Of a DNA stretch of 41,484 nucleotides, positions 24,043 to 33,310 are shown piece after piece (position 1 is the stretch's first letter; each line of letters starts with the position of its first letter). The DNA is taken from contig NZ_AZGA01000078.1 in NCBI RefSeq assembly GCF_001436375.1, forward strand, positions 26,375 to 67,858. Reading direction: 5' to 3'. This stretch comes from Agrilactobacillus composti DSM 18527 = JCM 14202 (GTDB lineage: Bacteria; Bacillota; Bacilli; Lactobacillales; Lactobacillaceae). The translations under genes were made by a program, and so were the position numbers. The notes beneath the pieces were generated by a model. That model searched no databases and was not told where the DNA came from. It was given only the letters and a program-made list of their open reading frames with translations.

Positions 24043-24840
24043 TTGAAGATTACCAAAATTGAGGTGCAAAAGCACCATAAAGATAGATACAGTATTTATT
24101 TAGATGACGAATACGCCTTTCCCGTGGCCGAATCGGTCTTGATCCAGTTCGTCTTAGCCAAGGGCCAAGAGCTCACAGAAGCTGAAGTGACCAAGATCAA
24201 AAATGCGGACAATAACGCCAAGGCCTATAGTCGGGCCCTGGATTATTTGTCCCACCAACTGCGCTCGGTGAAGGAAGTTAAAAACGACCTGTATGACAAA
24301 GATTATAGCACGCCGGTGATTCAAAACGTTATCGCCAAATTAAAAACGTTGAACTATTTAGATGATGAGAACTTTACCCGAAGTTTGATCCGCACCGATA
24401 TCCGCATTGCTAAAAAAGGGCCCCGGACCATCGCCGGCAAGCTGCGGCAAAAGGGCATTGACGCTCCCATGATCGACATGGCCATGGCCGACGAATATCC
24501 CTTAGAAACCCAGGTGGACAATGCCCTGGCCTGGGTGGAAAAGTTGAGCCAGCATACTGGGGGTAAATCCTTTTTTGCCCTGCAGCAAAAGATCAAACAG
24601 AACTTATTGCAAAAGGGTTTTGACATGGATGTGATCAAGGCGGCTTTGGATGCTGCTGATTTACAAAAGGATAGCCGTGATGAACAAGATGCCCTGACCA
24701 AAGCTGGGGATAAACTATGGCGCCGCTATGCCACGTTACCCCAAGGCAAACAAAAAATCAAACAGACGCTATATCGTAAGGGATTTGCCATTGATGATAT
24801 TCAACACTATCTGGATGAGAAGGCTGAGGCTGACGCATGA
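24043..24840 (+). CDS. recX: Recombination regulator RecX
   Basis: A 265-residue helical-repeat protein that modulates RecA filaments. The N-terminus KITKIEVQKHHKDRYSIYLDDEYAF and the repeated three-helix units (ALDYLSHQLRSVKEVKNDL, LNYLDDENFTRSLI, GIDAPMIDMAMA) are typical of the long RecX of lactic acid bacteria. The start is a TTG with only a weak ribosome site, suggesting low expression. It overlaps mutY by 4 nt (ATGA), so the two repair genes are translationally coupled. Confidence 0.9.
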   Translation: MKITKIEVQKHHKDRYSIYLDDEYAFPVAESVLIQFVLAKGQELTEAEVTKIKNADNNAKAYSRALDYLSHQLRSVKEVKNDLYDKDYSTPVIQNVIAKLKTLNYLDDENFTRSLIRTDIRIAKKGPRTIAGKLRQKGIDAPMIDMAMADEYPLETQVDNALAWVEKLSQHTGGKSFFALQQKIKQNLLQKGFDMDVIKAALDAADLQKDSRDEQDALTKAGDKLWRRYATLPQGKQKIKQTLYRKGFAIDDIQHYLDEKAEADA

Positions 24841-25934
24841 ATCCCAACGATGTCGCGGCCTTTCAAACAACATTTTTAACCTGGTATGACACCAATAAAC
24901 GGGATTTGCCCTGGCGCCAAAACCACGATCCCTATTTGGTGTGGTTGTCCGAAGTGATGTTGCAACAAACCCAAGTCCAGACCGTCCTGCCTTACTTTCA
25001 GCGTTTTACCCAAGCTTTACCCAATTTAACGGCCTTAGCCCAAGTTGACGAAACCCAACTTTTGAAGCTATGGGAGGGGCTGGGCTATTATTCCCGGGCC
25101 CGTAATTTGAAAAAGGCGGCCCAGCAGTTACTAGCGGACTATGATGGCCAATTTCCCACAACAGCCGCAGAATTAGAAAACATCATTGGGATTGGGCCCT
25201 ACACCGCCGGGGCCATTGCCAGCATTGCTTTCCAGCAAGTGGTACCGGCTGTGGACGGCAATGCCTATCGGGTCTTTAGTCGCTTATTGGCCGATGACTT
25301 TGACATCAGCCAATCTAAGGCCCGGCCCCATTTTGCCCAAGTTATTCAACCTTTGTTGCCTCCCCAGCGCCCGGGGGATTTCAACCAGGCGGTGATGGAT
25401 CTGGGAGCTAGCATCTGTACCACTAAAGATCCGGCCTGTTTACTATGTCCTATTCAAGCATACTGCACCAGTTATCAGACCGGCACCCAATTGGATTTTC
25501 CGGTAAAAACTAAGAAAATTCGTCAAAAAAAAGTGCAGTTAATTGCCCTGGTGATTCAAAATGCCCAGGGGGCTTATTTATTGCAACAGCGGCCAGAACA
25601 AGGCTTACTGGGGGGCTTGACCACCTTACCTTTGGTGGATTTAAGTGACTTAGACGTGACTGAACAAACCCTTCCCCAAGCTCTGCAGACTTACTTTGCC
25701 CACAACTACAATCTGGCTTTAACCCAAGTACAAGACCTGAAACTAAAGCCGGTGGTCCATGTATTTACGCACCTGCATTGGACCATTCACTTATTTGGGG
25801 CCAAGCTTGGCGACCCACAAGCAGATGTGGCGTATTTCCCCGGCTACTTTGTCCCCAAAGCCCGGCTAGGCGACCAGGCTCAGGCAACCTTGCAAAAAAA
25901 GTTATTGAAAAGAGCGGACCTATCTAAAAAATAG
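24837..25934 (+). CDS. mutY: A/G-specific adenine DNA glycosylase
   Basis: A 365-residue glycosylase removing adenine opposite 8-oxoguanine. Glu39 in LSEVMLQQTQV and the Asp in AVDGNAYRVFSR are the catalytic pair; the helix-hairpin-helix is IIGIGPYTAGAIASIAF; four Cys in C-X6-C-X2-C-X5-C (CTTKDPAC..C..C near 195-215) bind a 4Fe-4S cluster. The C-terminal third is the NUDIX-like domain that recognises 8-oxoG. All key residues are intact. Coupled to recX upstream. Confidence 0.95.
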   Translation: MNPNDVAAFQTTFLTWYDTNKRDLPWRQNHDPYLVWLSEVMLQQTQVQTVLPYFQRFTQALPNLTALAQVDETQLLKLWEGLGYYSRARNLKKAAQQLLADYDGQFPTTAAELENIIGIGPYTAGAIASIAFQQVVPAVDGNAYRVFSRLLADDFDISQSKARPHFAQVIQPLLPPQRPGDFNQAVMDLGASICTTKDPACLLCPIQAYCTSYQTGTQLDFPVKTKKIRQKKVQLIALVIQNAQGAYLLQQRPEQGLLGGLTTLPLVDLSDLDVTEQTLPQALQTYFAHNYNLALTQVQDLKLKPVVHVFTHLHWTIHLFGAKLGDPQADVAYFPGYFVPKARLGDQAQATLQKKLLKRADLSKK

Positions 25935-25957
25935 ACTTAGTAATACAGGCGGTTATC

Positions 25958-25966
25958 TGCTATAAT
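25958..25966 (+). promoter_or_regulatory. Extended -10 promoter of the Ntdp-like gene
   Basis: TGCTATAAT, 35 nt before the chosen ATG. Confidence 0.55.
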
Positions 25967-26001
25967 ATTATTGGAAAACGTATTTGAAAGCTGGGTCGCT
26001 A

Positions 26002-26538
26002 ATGCCTGTTCCCAAAGAAGGAGATTACATTGCGATTCAAAGCTACAAGCATGATGGGAGCTTACATCGGACCTGGCGGGATACAATGGTTTTGAAGACC
26101 AGTGAATATGAACTAATTGGTTGTAACGACCATACTTTAGTTTCAGAATCAGATGGCAGACGTTGGTTGACCAGAGAACCAGCAATTGTCTACTTTCATA
26201 AACGTTACTGGTTCAATATTATTGCAATGATTCGTGAAAGCGGGGTCGCTTATTATTGCAACTTGGCCTCTCCTTATGTCTTGGACAAAGAGGCCTTAAA
26301 ATATATCGATTATGATTTAGATGTTAAGGTTTTTGCAAATGGTGAAAAACGTTTACTAGATGTGGATGAATATGAAGAACATGCTGCTAAGTGGCATTAT
26401 TCCGCTGAAGTGGATCATATTTTAAAATCAAACGTCAAAGTGTTAGTGGATTGGATCAATGAACGCAAAGGACCTTTTTCTAAGGAATACGTGGATCTTT
26501 GGTACAATCGCTACCTTGAGCTATCCCATCGCCAATAA
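26002..26538 (+). CDS. DUF402 nucleoside tri/diphosphate phosphatase (Ntdp type)
   Basis: A 178-residue protein of the DUF402/Ntdp family, which hydrolyses nucleoside tri- and diphosphates and is linked to virulence and growth in cocci. It begins [28 protein letters not shown], matching the conserved family start, so ATG 26002 is chosen over the TTG at 25984. The [43 protein letters not shown] core contains the acidic metal-binding residues. Monocistronic. The ribosome site is weak. Confidence 0.85.
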   Translation: MPVPKEGDYIAIQSYKHDGSLHRTWRDTMVLKTSEYELIGCNDHTLVSESDGRRWLTREPAIVYFHKRYWFNIIAMIRESGVAYYCNLASPYVLDKEALKYIDYDLDVKVFANGEKRLLDVDEYEEHAAKWHYSAEVDHILKSNVKVLVDWINERKGPFSKEYVDLWYNRYLELSHRQ

Positions 26539-26562
26539 GAATCGCATATGCTTCGCAAACCC

Positions 26563-26598
26563 GGAGGCCGGGACAAAACATTGTTTTGTCCGGCCTCC
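26563..26598 (+). terminator. Long hairpin terminator
   Basis: GGAGGCCGGGACAAAAC (26563-26579) pairs over 16 bp with GTTTTGTCCGGCCTCC (26583-26598), with one bulged G and a 3-nt loop; the T tract after it is weak. Confidence 0.75.
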
Positions 26599-26668
26599 TT
26601 GTTATTGACAGCAGGGTTAGCAACCCAGCAGCATACCAGCAACAATTGCTAAGGGAGTTTTTGAATAA

Positions 26669-27493
26669 ATGGCCAAACGTAAGAAACCCGCAAAGTTACC
26701 GAAATTTATTTTAACGGGCTTGATTGCCATTGCCGGTTTGTTGTTATATACCGGTAAAACGGTCAATCCCCATACCACCACCCCTACAGCACCCACCAGC
26801 CAATCGGCATCCGGCCCAACGACCAATGCTCCCAGCGCTGGTAATGGCCAAAGCAGTGACGCCGCCGCTGGTCAAAATAACCAAGATCAAGCAAACGGCG
26901 CCAACACCGCCGATTTAGCCAATTTGAATTATACCAACCGGCAGATCATCGCGGTGAACAACAATGAACCCACTTTTTCCCAGGGCGATCTGTCCTTGGC
27001 CCAGGGGGCTTGGCAGCGGTATAGTGATTTGGATGGGCTAAACCGGGCCGGGGTGGCCGATGCCATGTTGAGCAAGGCCCTCATGCCCACGGCCAAGCGG
27101 GAGCGCTTATACGTCCAGCCCACGGGGTACCACAACAAGCGCATCACCATTGGCACCCATCAAGATTGGCTGTACAATCGCTGCCACTTGATTGGCTTTC
27201 AGCTCACGGGGCAAAACAACAATTTGAAAAATCTAGTCACGGGGACCCGGTCTTTAAATGACCCGGCCATGACCTATTATGAAAATCAAATTGCCAGCTA
27301 CATCAAATCTACCAATCATCACGTACGCTACCAAGTTCGGCCGGTTTTTCGGGGCAGTGAGCTGGTGGCCCGGGGGATTCAGATGCAAGGCCGCTCGATA
27401 GAAGACAATAAGATCGACTTTAATATTTATATATTTAATGTTCAAACTGGCTATCAAATTAATTATCAAGATGGTACCAGCCAGGCCGGCTAA
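26669..27493 (+). CDS. DNA/RNA non-specific endonuclease, membrane-anchored (EndA type)
   Basis: A 274-residue nuclease. A single N-terminal membrane helix (about 12-28, FILTGLIAIAGLLLY) after a basic start would hold it outside the membrane. A Thr/Pro/Ala/Gln linker (31-85) leads to the beta-beta-alpha metal nuclease fold: the catalytic His173 in YNRCHLIGFQL and the metal Asn in NNLKNLVTGTRSLN. The usual DRGH is replaced by NRCH, as in the EndA branch. It may degrade external DNA or act in DNA uptake. Next gene 15 nt on suggests an operon. Confidence 0.88.
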   Translation: MAKRKKPAKLPKFILTGLIAIAGLLLYTGKTVNPHTTTPTAPTSQSASGPTTNAPSAGNGQSSDAAAGQNNQDQANGANTADLANLNYTNRQIIAVNNNEPTFSQGDLSLAQGAWQRYSDLDGLNRAGVADAMLSKALMPTAKRERLYVQPTGYHNKRITIGTHQDWLYNRCHLIGFQLTGQNNNLKNLVTGTRSLNDPAMTYYENQIASYIKSTNHHVRYQVRPVFRGSELVARGIQMQGRSIEDNKIDFNIYIFNVQTGYQINYQDGTSQAG

Positions 27494-27508
27494 GGAGAAT
27501 TCAAAATC

Positions 27509-28039
27509 ATGGATATTGTGCAAACTGTCAAACCAATTCGTTTTATTGGCAAACCTTATTTAGCATCAATGTTGGATGAAAACGGTAGTTTAACCTCTGC
27601 TTGGCAGGAAATGACTGCCAGCGGCGCCTTGGGGCAGTTGGATCAATTGGCCGACAACACCGGCCAGGAGAAGAATCGAACGACTTTAGTAGTTTTTTCC
27701 CCCTATGCCTTTGTGGCCTGGGTAGGGGCGTTATTACCCCTAGACACCAAAGTGCCAGCTGGGTTAAATCGCTTAGATCTCCCCGAAAGCCAAGCCGCTA
27801 TTTTAGAAGCCAGTGCCAGTGTGCCCATGTTACAACTGCCCTTAAGCAGCATTATAAGTTTAGCCATGGGGAAGATTGCCAAACAGGGGGTCAGCTTGCC
27901 AGAGCACTTAGGACAAACGGATAAACCTTACTTTTTGGAACGCTATGCCTTAGATGACAATTTGGAGACTATCCGTGTGAAACAACAGGTTTATCTGGGA
28001 CAAGAAAATTCCAACGGGGATGAAACTTACTTGGATTAA
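27509..28039 (+). CDS. Conserved protein of unknown function, cotranscribed with the nuclease
   Basis: A 176-residue soluble protein that I do not recognise. It has no signal peptide, no strong membrane helix (VVFSPYAFVAWVGALLPL is moderately hydrophobic) and an acidic C-terminus. A TAAGGAG site precedes the ATG, 15 nt after the nuclease stop, so the two are cotranscribed. It could be a cytoplasmic partner or immunity protein of the nuclease, but nothing in the sequence shows that. Confidence 0.75.
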   Translation: MDIVQTVKPIRFIGKPYLASMLDENGSLTSAWQEMTASGALGQLDQLADNTGQEKNRTTLVVFSPYAFVAWVGALLPLDTKVPAGLNRLDLPESQAAILEASASVPMLQLPLSSIISLAMGKIAKQGVSLPEHLGQTDKPYFLERYALDDNLETIRVKQQVYLGQENSNGDETYLD

Positions 28040-28045
28040 GCCGAA

Positions 28046-28091
28046 AAAATAGCGTTGCCCTCAATTGTTTGGTTGAAGGTAACGCTATTTT
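28046..28091. repeat. Hairpin repeat with AATAGCG/CGCTATT ends, copy 3 (bidirectional terminator)
   Basis: AAAATAGCGTTGCCCTCAA (28046-28064) faces TTGAAGGTAACGCTATTTT (28073-28091) with one mismatch and one wobble. A/T runs on both sides make it a likely terminator for both convergent genes. Confidence 0.8.
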
Positions 28092-28103
28092 ACTGGTGCC
28101 GCT

Positions 28104-28562
28104 TTATTCTGCCCCGTCCACGCTCAATAAGTCATATTCCAGATAAGCGCCGATCAAAGCTGAGGCGAACATCATGGCTAAAACGATGCCTAAGATATCC
28201 CCCATGATTCGGTCAGGGCTAAAGATTTGGCGAATGCCCCAAGTGGCGATACCGGATAAAATGAAGTCCACGATCAAATTGGCGCCAACTTTTCTTTTGG
28301 ATTCGGTGATCCAAAAGCTATTGACCAAAAACCGCAGAAATTTGTTATGAACGAAATTCAAAATAATTTCTAGAGGCCGTTCCACGGTTATTTTAACCGC
28401 TAACATGATACAAGCCCCCACAACACTGCCCACCATGGTCCGCCATAGACTGGCACTGTGCAAAACTAAAGCGTTAAAAGATATGCCAATTAATGCTAAA
28501 CTTAGGACATAAGGAATCACAAGTAAAAAGGTGTAGACTAAAATTGCTTTTTTGTTAGACAT
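28104..28562 (-). CDS. Small integral membrane protein, unknown function
   Basis: A 152-residue protein with four membrane helices (about 7-28, 40-60, 92-112 and 122-142) and a basic central loop (NKFLRFLVNSFWITESKRK). The N-terminus is MSNKKAILVYTF, the C-terminus acidic (DLLSVDGAE). AGGAG is 6 nt before the ATG. The pattern of two helix pairs resembles small uncharacterised membrane families of lactobacilli. It may be cotranscribed with the GNAT gene upstream (gap 24 nt). Confidence 0.75.
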   Translation of the reverse strand: MSNKKAILVYTFLLVIPYVLSLALIGISFNALVLHSASLWRTMVGSVVGACIMLAVKITVERPLEIILNFVHNKFLRFLVNSFWITESKRKVGANLIVDFILSGIATWGIRQIFSPDRIMGDILGIVLAMMFASALIGAYLEYDLLSVDGAE

Positions 28563-28586
28563 TTTAAACTCCTATATTTTCAATAA

Positions 28587-29033
28587 TTACTGATTATACC
28601 GCATTTCCCGATGGACGATTCCCGCGTCTAAATAAGGCGGATCCGTGGGGATGACGGCAAAGCCCAGACTTTCATAAAATCCCACGGCCTGGGTTTGGGC
28701 CCCTAATTGCAGGTGGACCTTGGGGTAGTGGGCTTGGTGATAGCTAATCACCGCTTGGATGATGGTGGCCCCCACGTGGTGCTTGCGAAAGGCTTTTAAG
28801 ACCGCCACCCGCTGGATCAAATTAAAGTCCTGATCACTTTGGGGCAATAAGCGGGCGCATCCGGCTGGTTGGCCATCAATGTAAGCCACGAAGTAAATGG
28901 TCTTGGCTTCATTATCATCGACTTCTAAGTCAACAGGTACATGCTGTTCCTGGACAAAGACGGTCTGACGAATGGCCAGGGCATCTTGATAAATGGGGCT
29001 GTGCAAATCTGTGGTTGTTTTAACGACTATCAT
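28587..29033 (-). CDS. GNAT family N-acetyltransferase (ElaA-like)
   Basis: A 148-residue acetyltransferase. The region IRQTVFVQEQHVPVDLEVD, then FVAYIDGQPAGCARLLPQ, QRVAVLKAFRKHHVGATII (acetyl-CoA pyrophosphate loop) and AVGFYESLGF are typical GNAT motifs A and B. The start ATG 29033 is set by AGAGGTG 5 nt upstream; the 14 extra upstream codons overlap the promoter. Substrate unknown. It diverges from the AI-2E family gene over a 69-nt gap in which TATAAT (29066-29071) overlaps a minus-strand -10. Confidence 0.88.
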   Translation of the reverse strand: MIVVKTTTDLHSPIYQDALAIRQTVFVQEQHVPVDLEVDDNEAKTIYFVAYIDGQPAGCARLLPQSDQDFNLIQRVAVLKAFRKHHVGATIIQAVISYHQAHYPKVHLQLGAQTQAVGFYESLGFAVIPTDPPYLDAGIVHREMRYNQ

Positions 29034-29102
29034 GGCTACACCTCTATTACGAATATTGATTCTATTATAATACAAATTTAGTGTCTTAAGGAGTTTTGTC
29101 CC

Positions 29103-30248
29103 ATGCCAAAAAAATTAAAGGAGTCAAAAGTGGTCTTATGGTTGGCCATCGCCTTATTATGTGCCACCTTGATTTTTGTATTATCCCGCATTTCATTTCT
29201 ATTTGCCCCCATTGGGACCTTTGTGTCGACTTTGTTTGGACCCGTGATCGCTGCGGGGTTTTTATATTATTTGTTAAATCCGCTGGTGAATTTGCTGGAG
29301 AAAATTAAAGTCAAACGGCCCTTGGGGATTTTGATCGTCTTTTTGGTTTTAATTTTAGCCATCGTTGGCATTATCATGACGGTCATCCCCAATTTAGTCA
29401 CCCAAGTTACTGGCTTGGTGAGCAATATCCCTTATTTCTTGAGCAAAGTCCAAACCGGGGTCAGCGATTTTGTCAGCCATCATAGCATGTTACAGAAATT
29501 AAATTTGACCAAGCTCATCAGTAGCATTGACGTTTCTCCCAGTAAGATTGCCAAAAATAGTTTTTTTGCCTTCACCAACAATTTAGGTTCCGTGGTGAGT
29601 TCGGCTGCCGGCATCGTGATCAATTTGATCACCATCCCCGTGATTTTGTTTTATTTCTTAAAAGACGGCCACAAGTTTGGCCCTAATATTCGCAAGTTCT
29701 TCCCAGCCCGTTATCGGGATCGGGTCAGCGATTTATTACACCAGATGAATAAGACCATTTCCCGGTATTTTGCCGGCCAAATGATTGAGTGTTTATTCGT
29801 GGGGACCTGTACCTTTATCGGGTATACTATCATCGGCATGCCCTATGCTTTCTTGTTAGGGTTTGTGGCTGGTATCTGCAACATTATCCCTTACTTAGGG
29901 CCTTATTTGGGGATTGCCCCGGCTTTAGCCATTGCCTTGATCGATTCTTGGCCCAAAGCTATTGCCGTGGTGATCATTGTCTTGATCGTCCAACAAGTGG
30001 ACGGCAACTTCATTTACCCTAACGTGGTGGGCAAAGCGCTGGATATTCATCCTTTGACCATCATTTTGATTTTACTGGCTGCCGGGAATTTAGCCGGCTT
30101 GCTGGGAATGTTATTGGCCATCCCACTATATGCCGTGGCTAAAACCGTGGTGACTTACACGGTTAACTTGATTCATTTGAGTCGTGAAAATAATATTGTC
30201 AACGTGGATAAACCTGATAATAACGCCAATAACAAGAATTCCAATTGA
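29103..30248 (+). CDS. AI-2E family transporter (PerM/YdiK-like)
   Basis: A 381-residue membrane protein with about eight helices and the family's central GHKFGPNIRKFFPARYRDRVSDLLHQMNKTISRYFAGQ cytoplasmic segment, then GFVAGICNIIPYLGPYLGIAPA near residue 265. Family members export AI-2 or act as sodium/proton antiporters; the role here is undetermined. TAAGGAG precedes the ATG. The C-terminal tail is rich in Asn. Confidence 0.88.
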   Translation: MPKKLKESKVVLWLAIALLCATLIFVLSRISFLFAPIGTFVSTLFGPVIAAGFLYYLLNPLVNLLEKIKVKRPLGILIVFLVLILAIVGIIMTVIPNLVTQVTGLVSNIPYFLSKVQTGVSDFVSHHSMLQKLNLTKLISSIDVSPSKIAKNSFFAFTNNLGSVVSSAAGIVINLITIPVILFYFLKDGHKFGPNIRKFFPARYRDRVSDLLHQMNKTISRYFAGQMIECLFVGTCTFIGYTIIGMPYAFLLGFVAGICNIIPYLGPYLGIAPALAIALIDSWPKAIAVVIIVLIVQQVDGNFIYPNVVGKALDIHPLTIILILLAAGNLAGLLGMLLAIPLYAVAKTVVTYTVNLIHLSRENNIVNVDKPDNNANNKNSN

Positions 30249-30273
30249 ATTTAAGGCCACATATTGTTATAAT
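30245..30273 (+). promoter_or_regulatory. Promoter of the CorC-type gene and prfC
   Basis: TTGAAT (30245-30250), 17 nt, TATAAT (30268-30273). The -35 overlaps the end of the AI-2E family gene. Confidence 0.65.
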
Positions 30274-30311
30274 TTTTCTACTATTATAAATTGAGAAGAG
30301 AGTGAATGTAT

Positions 30312-31658
30312 ATGAGTGGTGATGGTAGTTCGGTCACTGGCCAGATAATTCTAATTATTGTTTTAACGCTAGTTAATGCGTTCTTCGCGGCCGCAGAAAT
30401 GGCTATTGTGTCCGTTAGCCGCAGTCGCATCGCATCCCAGGCCGAATCAGGGGATAAGAAGGCCGGCCAGATTTTAGAGGTCATGAATGACTCCTCGCAA
30501 TTTTTGGCAACGATCCAAGTTGCCATTACTTTTGCCGGTTTCCTATCCTCCGCCAGCGCTTCAACGTCTTTAGCCGGTTATTTGACCCCATTTTTAGGGG
30601 GCCTGCCTTGGGCGCATGAAGCCGCCGTGATTATCATCACGGTAGTTTTATCTTATATTTCCTTAGTTTTCGGGGAATTATTCCCCAAACAAATTGCCTT
30701 ACAACGGGCTGAAGCTGTGGCCAAGTTTACCGTGACCCCGGTGCAGGTCACCCGGGTGGTCATGCGGCCTTTCGTATGGTTATTGTCCGCGTCTACGAAT
30801 ATCTTATTGAAAATCGTCCCCATTGACTTCAGTCAAAAAGACGATGCCATGACCAGAGAAGAAATGCGGGCGGTGATTCAAACTTCCCGGAATACCGGGG
30901 TGATTGACCCCGATGAATTTGAAATGTTAGAGGGGATCATCAGCTTTAGCGACAAGATGGCCCGTGAAGTCATGGTCCCTAGAACCGATGCTTTCATGGT
31001 GGATATCAACGACGATAGTGCTGAAAACATCAGCGCTATTTTACAGAGCCCTTATTCCCGGGTACCGGTTTATGCCAAGGACAAAGACCAAATCATTGGG
31101 TTGATCCACATTAAGGACCTTTTAAAGGCAGCGCATAAAGTGGGCTTTGATAAGCTGAAAATTGCCGATATCATGAACGAACCTTTATTTGCGCCCGAGA
31201 CCATGACCATTGACGAATTACTGTTAAAATTTAAGAAGACCCAACAGCAACTTGCCATTTTAAGAGACGAATATGGCGGTGTGGTGGGCTTAGTGACCAT
31301 TGAAGACGTGATCGAAGAAATCGTCGGGGAAATCGATGATGAATCTGACCACGCCCAAAAGTTGTTTAACAAAATCAACGACCATGAATACGTGATCGTT
31401 GGGAAGGTGACGCTAGATGCCTTCAATAATTTTTTTGATACCGATATCCAAAGCTCCGATGTGGATACCATCGCCGGGTATATGATCACCAAATTAGGGA
31501 TGATCCCCGCCAATAGTCAACGCATTAAACTGCCTTTAGATAATGGCATCGACTTATATACCGGACGCATGAACGGTTCCCGCTTAGAAACCATTGTGGT
31601 GAAACTGCCCGAACAACAGGCGCCTGCTAAGGATTTAGACTCAGAAAACTCGAACTAA
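30312..31658 (+). CDS. CNNM/CorC family transporter (hemolysin-like, CBS domains)
   Basis: A 448-residue protein with an N-terminal DUF21 (CNNM) membrane domain of about four helices (11-190), a pair of CBS domains (about 215-335; [15 protein letters not shown] and [20 protein letters not shown]) and a C-terminal CorC_HlyC module. The family moves or regulates Mg2+ and other divalent cations, and 'hemolysin' is a historic misnomer. ATG 30312 is preferred over 30306 because the AGAGTGA site is correctly spaced only for it. Operon with prfC. Confidence 0.9.
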   Translation: MSGDGSSVTGQIILIIVLTLVNAFFAAAEMAIVSVSRSRIASQAESGDKKAGQILEVMNDSSQFLATIQVAITFAGFLSSASASTSLAGYLTPFLGGLPWAHEAAVIIITVVLSYISLVFGELFPKQIALQRAEAVAKFTVTPVQVTRVVMRPFVWLLSASTNILLKIVPIDFSQKDDAMTREEMRAVIQTSRNTGVIDPDEFEMLEGIISFSDKMAREVMVPRTDAFMVDINDDSAENISAILQSPYSRVPVYAKDKDQIIGLIHIKDLLKAAHKVGFDKLKIADIMNEPLFAPETMTIDELLLKFKKTQQQLAILRDEYGGVVGLVTIEDVIEEIVGEIDDESDHAQKLFNKINDHEYVIVGKVTLDAFNNFFDTDIQSSDVDTIAGYMITKLGMIPANSQRIKLPLDNGIDLYTGRMNGSRLETIVVKLPEQQAPAKDLDSENSN

Positions 31659-31674
31659 AGGAATGGAGATTTCA

Positions 31675-33258
31675 TTGAAAACAATTACAAATTTAGAGCA
31701 AGCAGTCGCTAAGCGGCGGACTTTTGCGATTATTTCCCACCCCGATGCTGGGAAGACCACCATCACCGAACAATTGCTGTTACTGGGGGGCATTATTCGC
31801 AGTGCTGGGACGGTCAAAGGTAAGAAGAGTGGTCACTATGCCACTTCTGACTGGATGGCCATTGAAAAGCAGCGGGGTATCTCAGTGACCAGTTCTGTGA
31901 TGCAATTTGACTATCACGGCAAACGGGTGAACATTTTGGATACGCCTGGGCATGAGGATTTCTCTGAAGATACTTACCGGACCTTGATGGCCGTGGATGC
32001 GGCTGTCATGGTCATTGATTCTGCCAAGGGGATCGAGCCCCAAACTAAGAAACTGTTTAAAGTCGTCAAGCAACGGGGTATTCCCATCTTTACCTTCATG
32101 AACAAGTTAGACCGGGATGGTCGCGAACCCTTAGATTTGATTGCGGAATTAGAAGAGTTATTAAATATTGAAGGCTATGCCATGAACTGGCCCATTGGGA
32201 TGGGTAAAGGGCTAAAGGGCTTGTACGATCGGGCCCAACATCGCATTGAACTATATCGGCCCAGTGATGCCAGTAAACGTTTCTTGCCGTTAAATGACCA
32301 AGGCCAACTGGCTGTGGATTCCGATTTGACGCAAGATTCCATCTATCAACAAACGTTAGATGATGTGGATCTGTTGTCTGAAGCGGGCAATAGTTTTGAC
32401 TTAGCTAAAGTTCAAAAAGGGGACCAAACCCCCGTGTTCTTCGGGTCAGCTTTGACCAACTTTGGGGTGGAGACGTTCTTAGAATCCTTCTTAAAGATGG
32501 CCCCAGCCCCTGGGGAGCATCCCATCAACGATGACAGTGCTGAACTGGCACCTAATGATGATCGCTTTGCGGGTTTTGTCTTCAAAATTCAAGCTAACAT
32601 GAATCCGAATCACCGGGATCGCATCGCCTTTGTGCGGATCTGTTCCGGGGAATTTGATAAGGGCATGGATGTGACCTTAGCCCGGACCAAGAAACAATTA
32701 CGGTTAAACAATGCCACCGAGTTCATGTCAGATGAACGGGAAAACGTGGAAAACGCCGTGGCTGGGGATATCGTGGGTTTATACGATACCGGGAACTTCC
32801 AAATCGGCGATAGTATTTATACCGGCAAAGATCCCATTCAATTTGCCCCGCTGCCCCAATTTACCCCAGAGTTATTCGTCCGGGTCAACGCCAAGAACGT
32901 TATGAAGCAAAAGTCCTTTCATAAAGGGATGCAGCAATTGGTTCAAGAAGGGGCGATTCAACTGTACAAGACCTATACCACTGATGATTATATCTTAGGT
33001 GCCGTGGGGCAATTGCAGTTTGAAGTCTTCCAATTCCGGATGAAAAATGAATACAATTCTGAAGTTGTCATGACCCCAATTGGTTCTAGAATTGCCCGTT
33101 GGATCAAACCAGCGCAATTAGATGAAAAGATGTCGTCTTCTCGGAATCTATTGGTGAAAGATCTCAAAGGTGAACCCTTATTCTTATTTGAAAATAAATT
33201 TGCAGAGCGCTGGTTCCAGGATAAATACCCTGATGTAACCCTTACCGCGAAGCTATAA
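31675..33258 (+). CDS. prfC: Peptide chain release factor 3
   Basis: A 527-residue translational GTPase that recycles RF1/RF2 from terminated ribosomes. G1 is [10 protein letters not shown]2 GISVTSS, G3 DTPGHEDF, G4 NKLDRDG; the effector and C-terminal domains are full length. I choose the TTG at 31675 ([19 protein letters not shown]) because GGAG is 6 nt upstream of it; the in-frame ATG at 31663 has its A/G-rich site immediately adjacent, with no spacing. It lies 16 nt after the CorC-type gene. Confidence 0.94.
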   Translation: MKTITNLEQAVAKRRTFAIISHPDAGKTTITEQLLLLGGIIRSAGTVKGKKSGHYATSDWMAIEKQRGISVTSSVMQFDYHGKRVNILDTPGHEDFSEDTYRTLMAVDAAVMVIDSAKGIEPQTKKLFKVVKQRGIPIFTFMNKLDRDGREPLDLIAELEELLNIEGYAMNWPIGMGKGLKGLYDRAQHRIELYRPSDASKRFLPLNDQGQLAVDSDLTQDSIYQQTLDDVDLLSEAGNSFDLAKVQKGDQTPVFFGSALTNFGVETFLESFLKMAPAPGEHPINDDSAELAPNDDRFAGFVFKIQANMNPNHRDRIAFVRICSGEFDKGMDVTLARTKKQLRLNNATEFMSDERENVENAVAGDIVGLYDTGNFQIGDSIYTGKDPIQFAPLPQFTPELFVRVNAKNVMKQKSFHKGMQQLVQEGAIQLYKTYTTDDYILGAVGQLQFEVFQFRMKNEYNSEVVMTPIGSRIARWIKPAQLDEKMSSSRNLLVKDLKGEPLFLFENKFAERWFQDKYPDVTLTAKL

Positions 33259-33265
33259 ATTTTAA

Positions 33266-33306
33266 AAAGCTCCCGGGCTTGCGTGTTGCGCAAACTCGGG
33301 AGCTTT
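33266..33306. terminator. Bidirectional terminator between prfC and the MucBP gene
   Basis: AAAGCTCCCG (33266-33275) pairs with CGGGAGCTTT (33297-33306), with an inner TTGCG/CGCAA stem; T-rich on one side and A-rich on the other. Confidence 0.85.
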
Positions 33307-33310
33307 ATTG

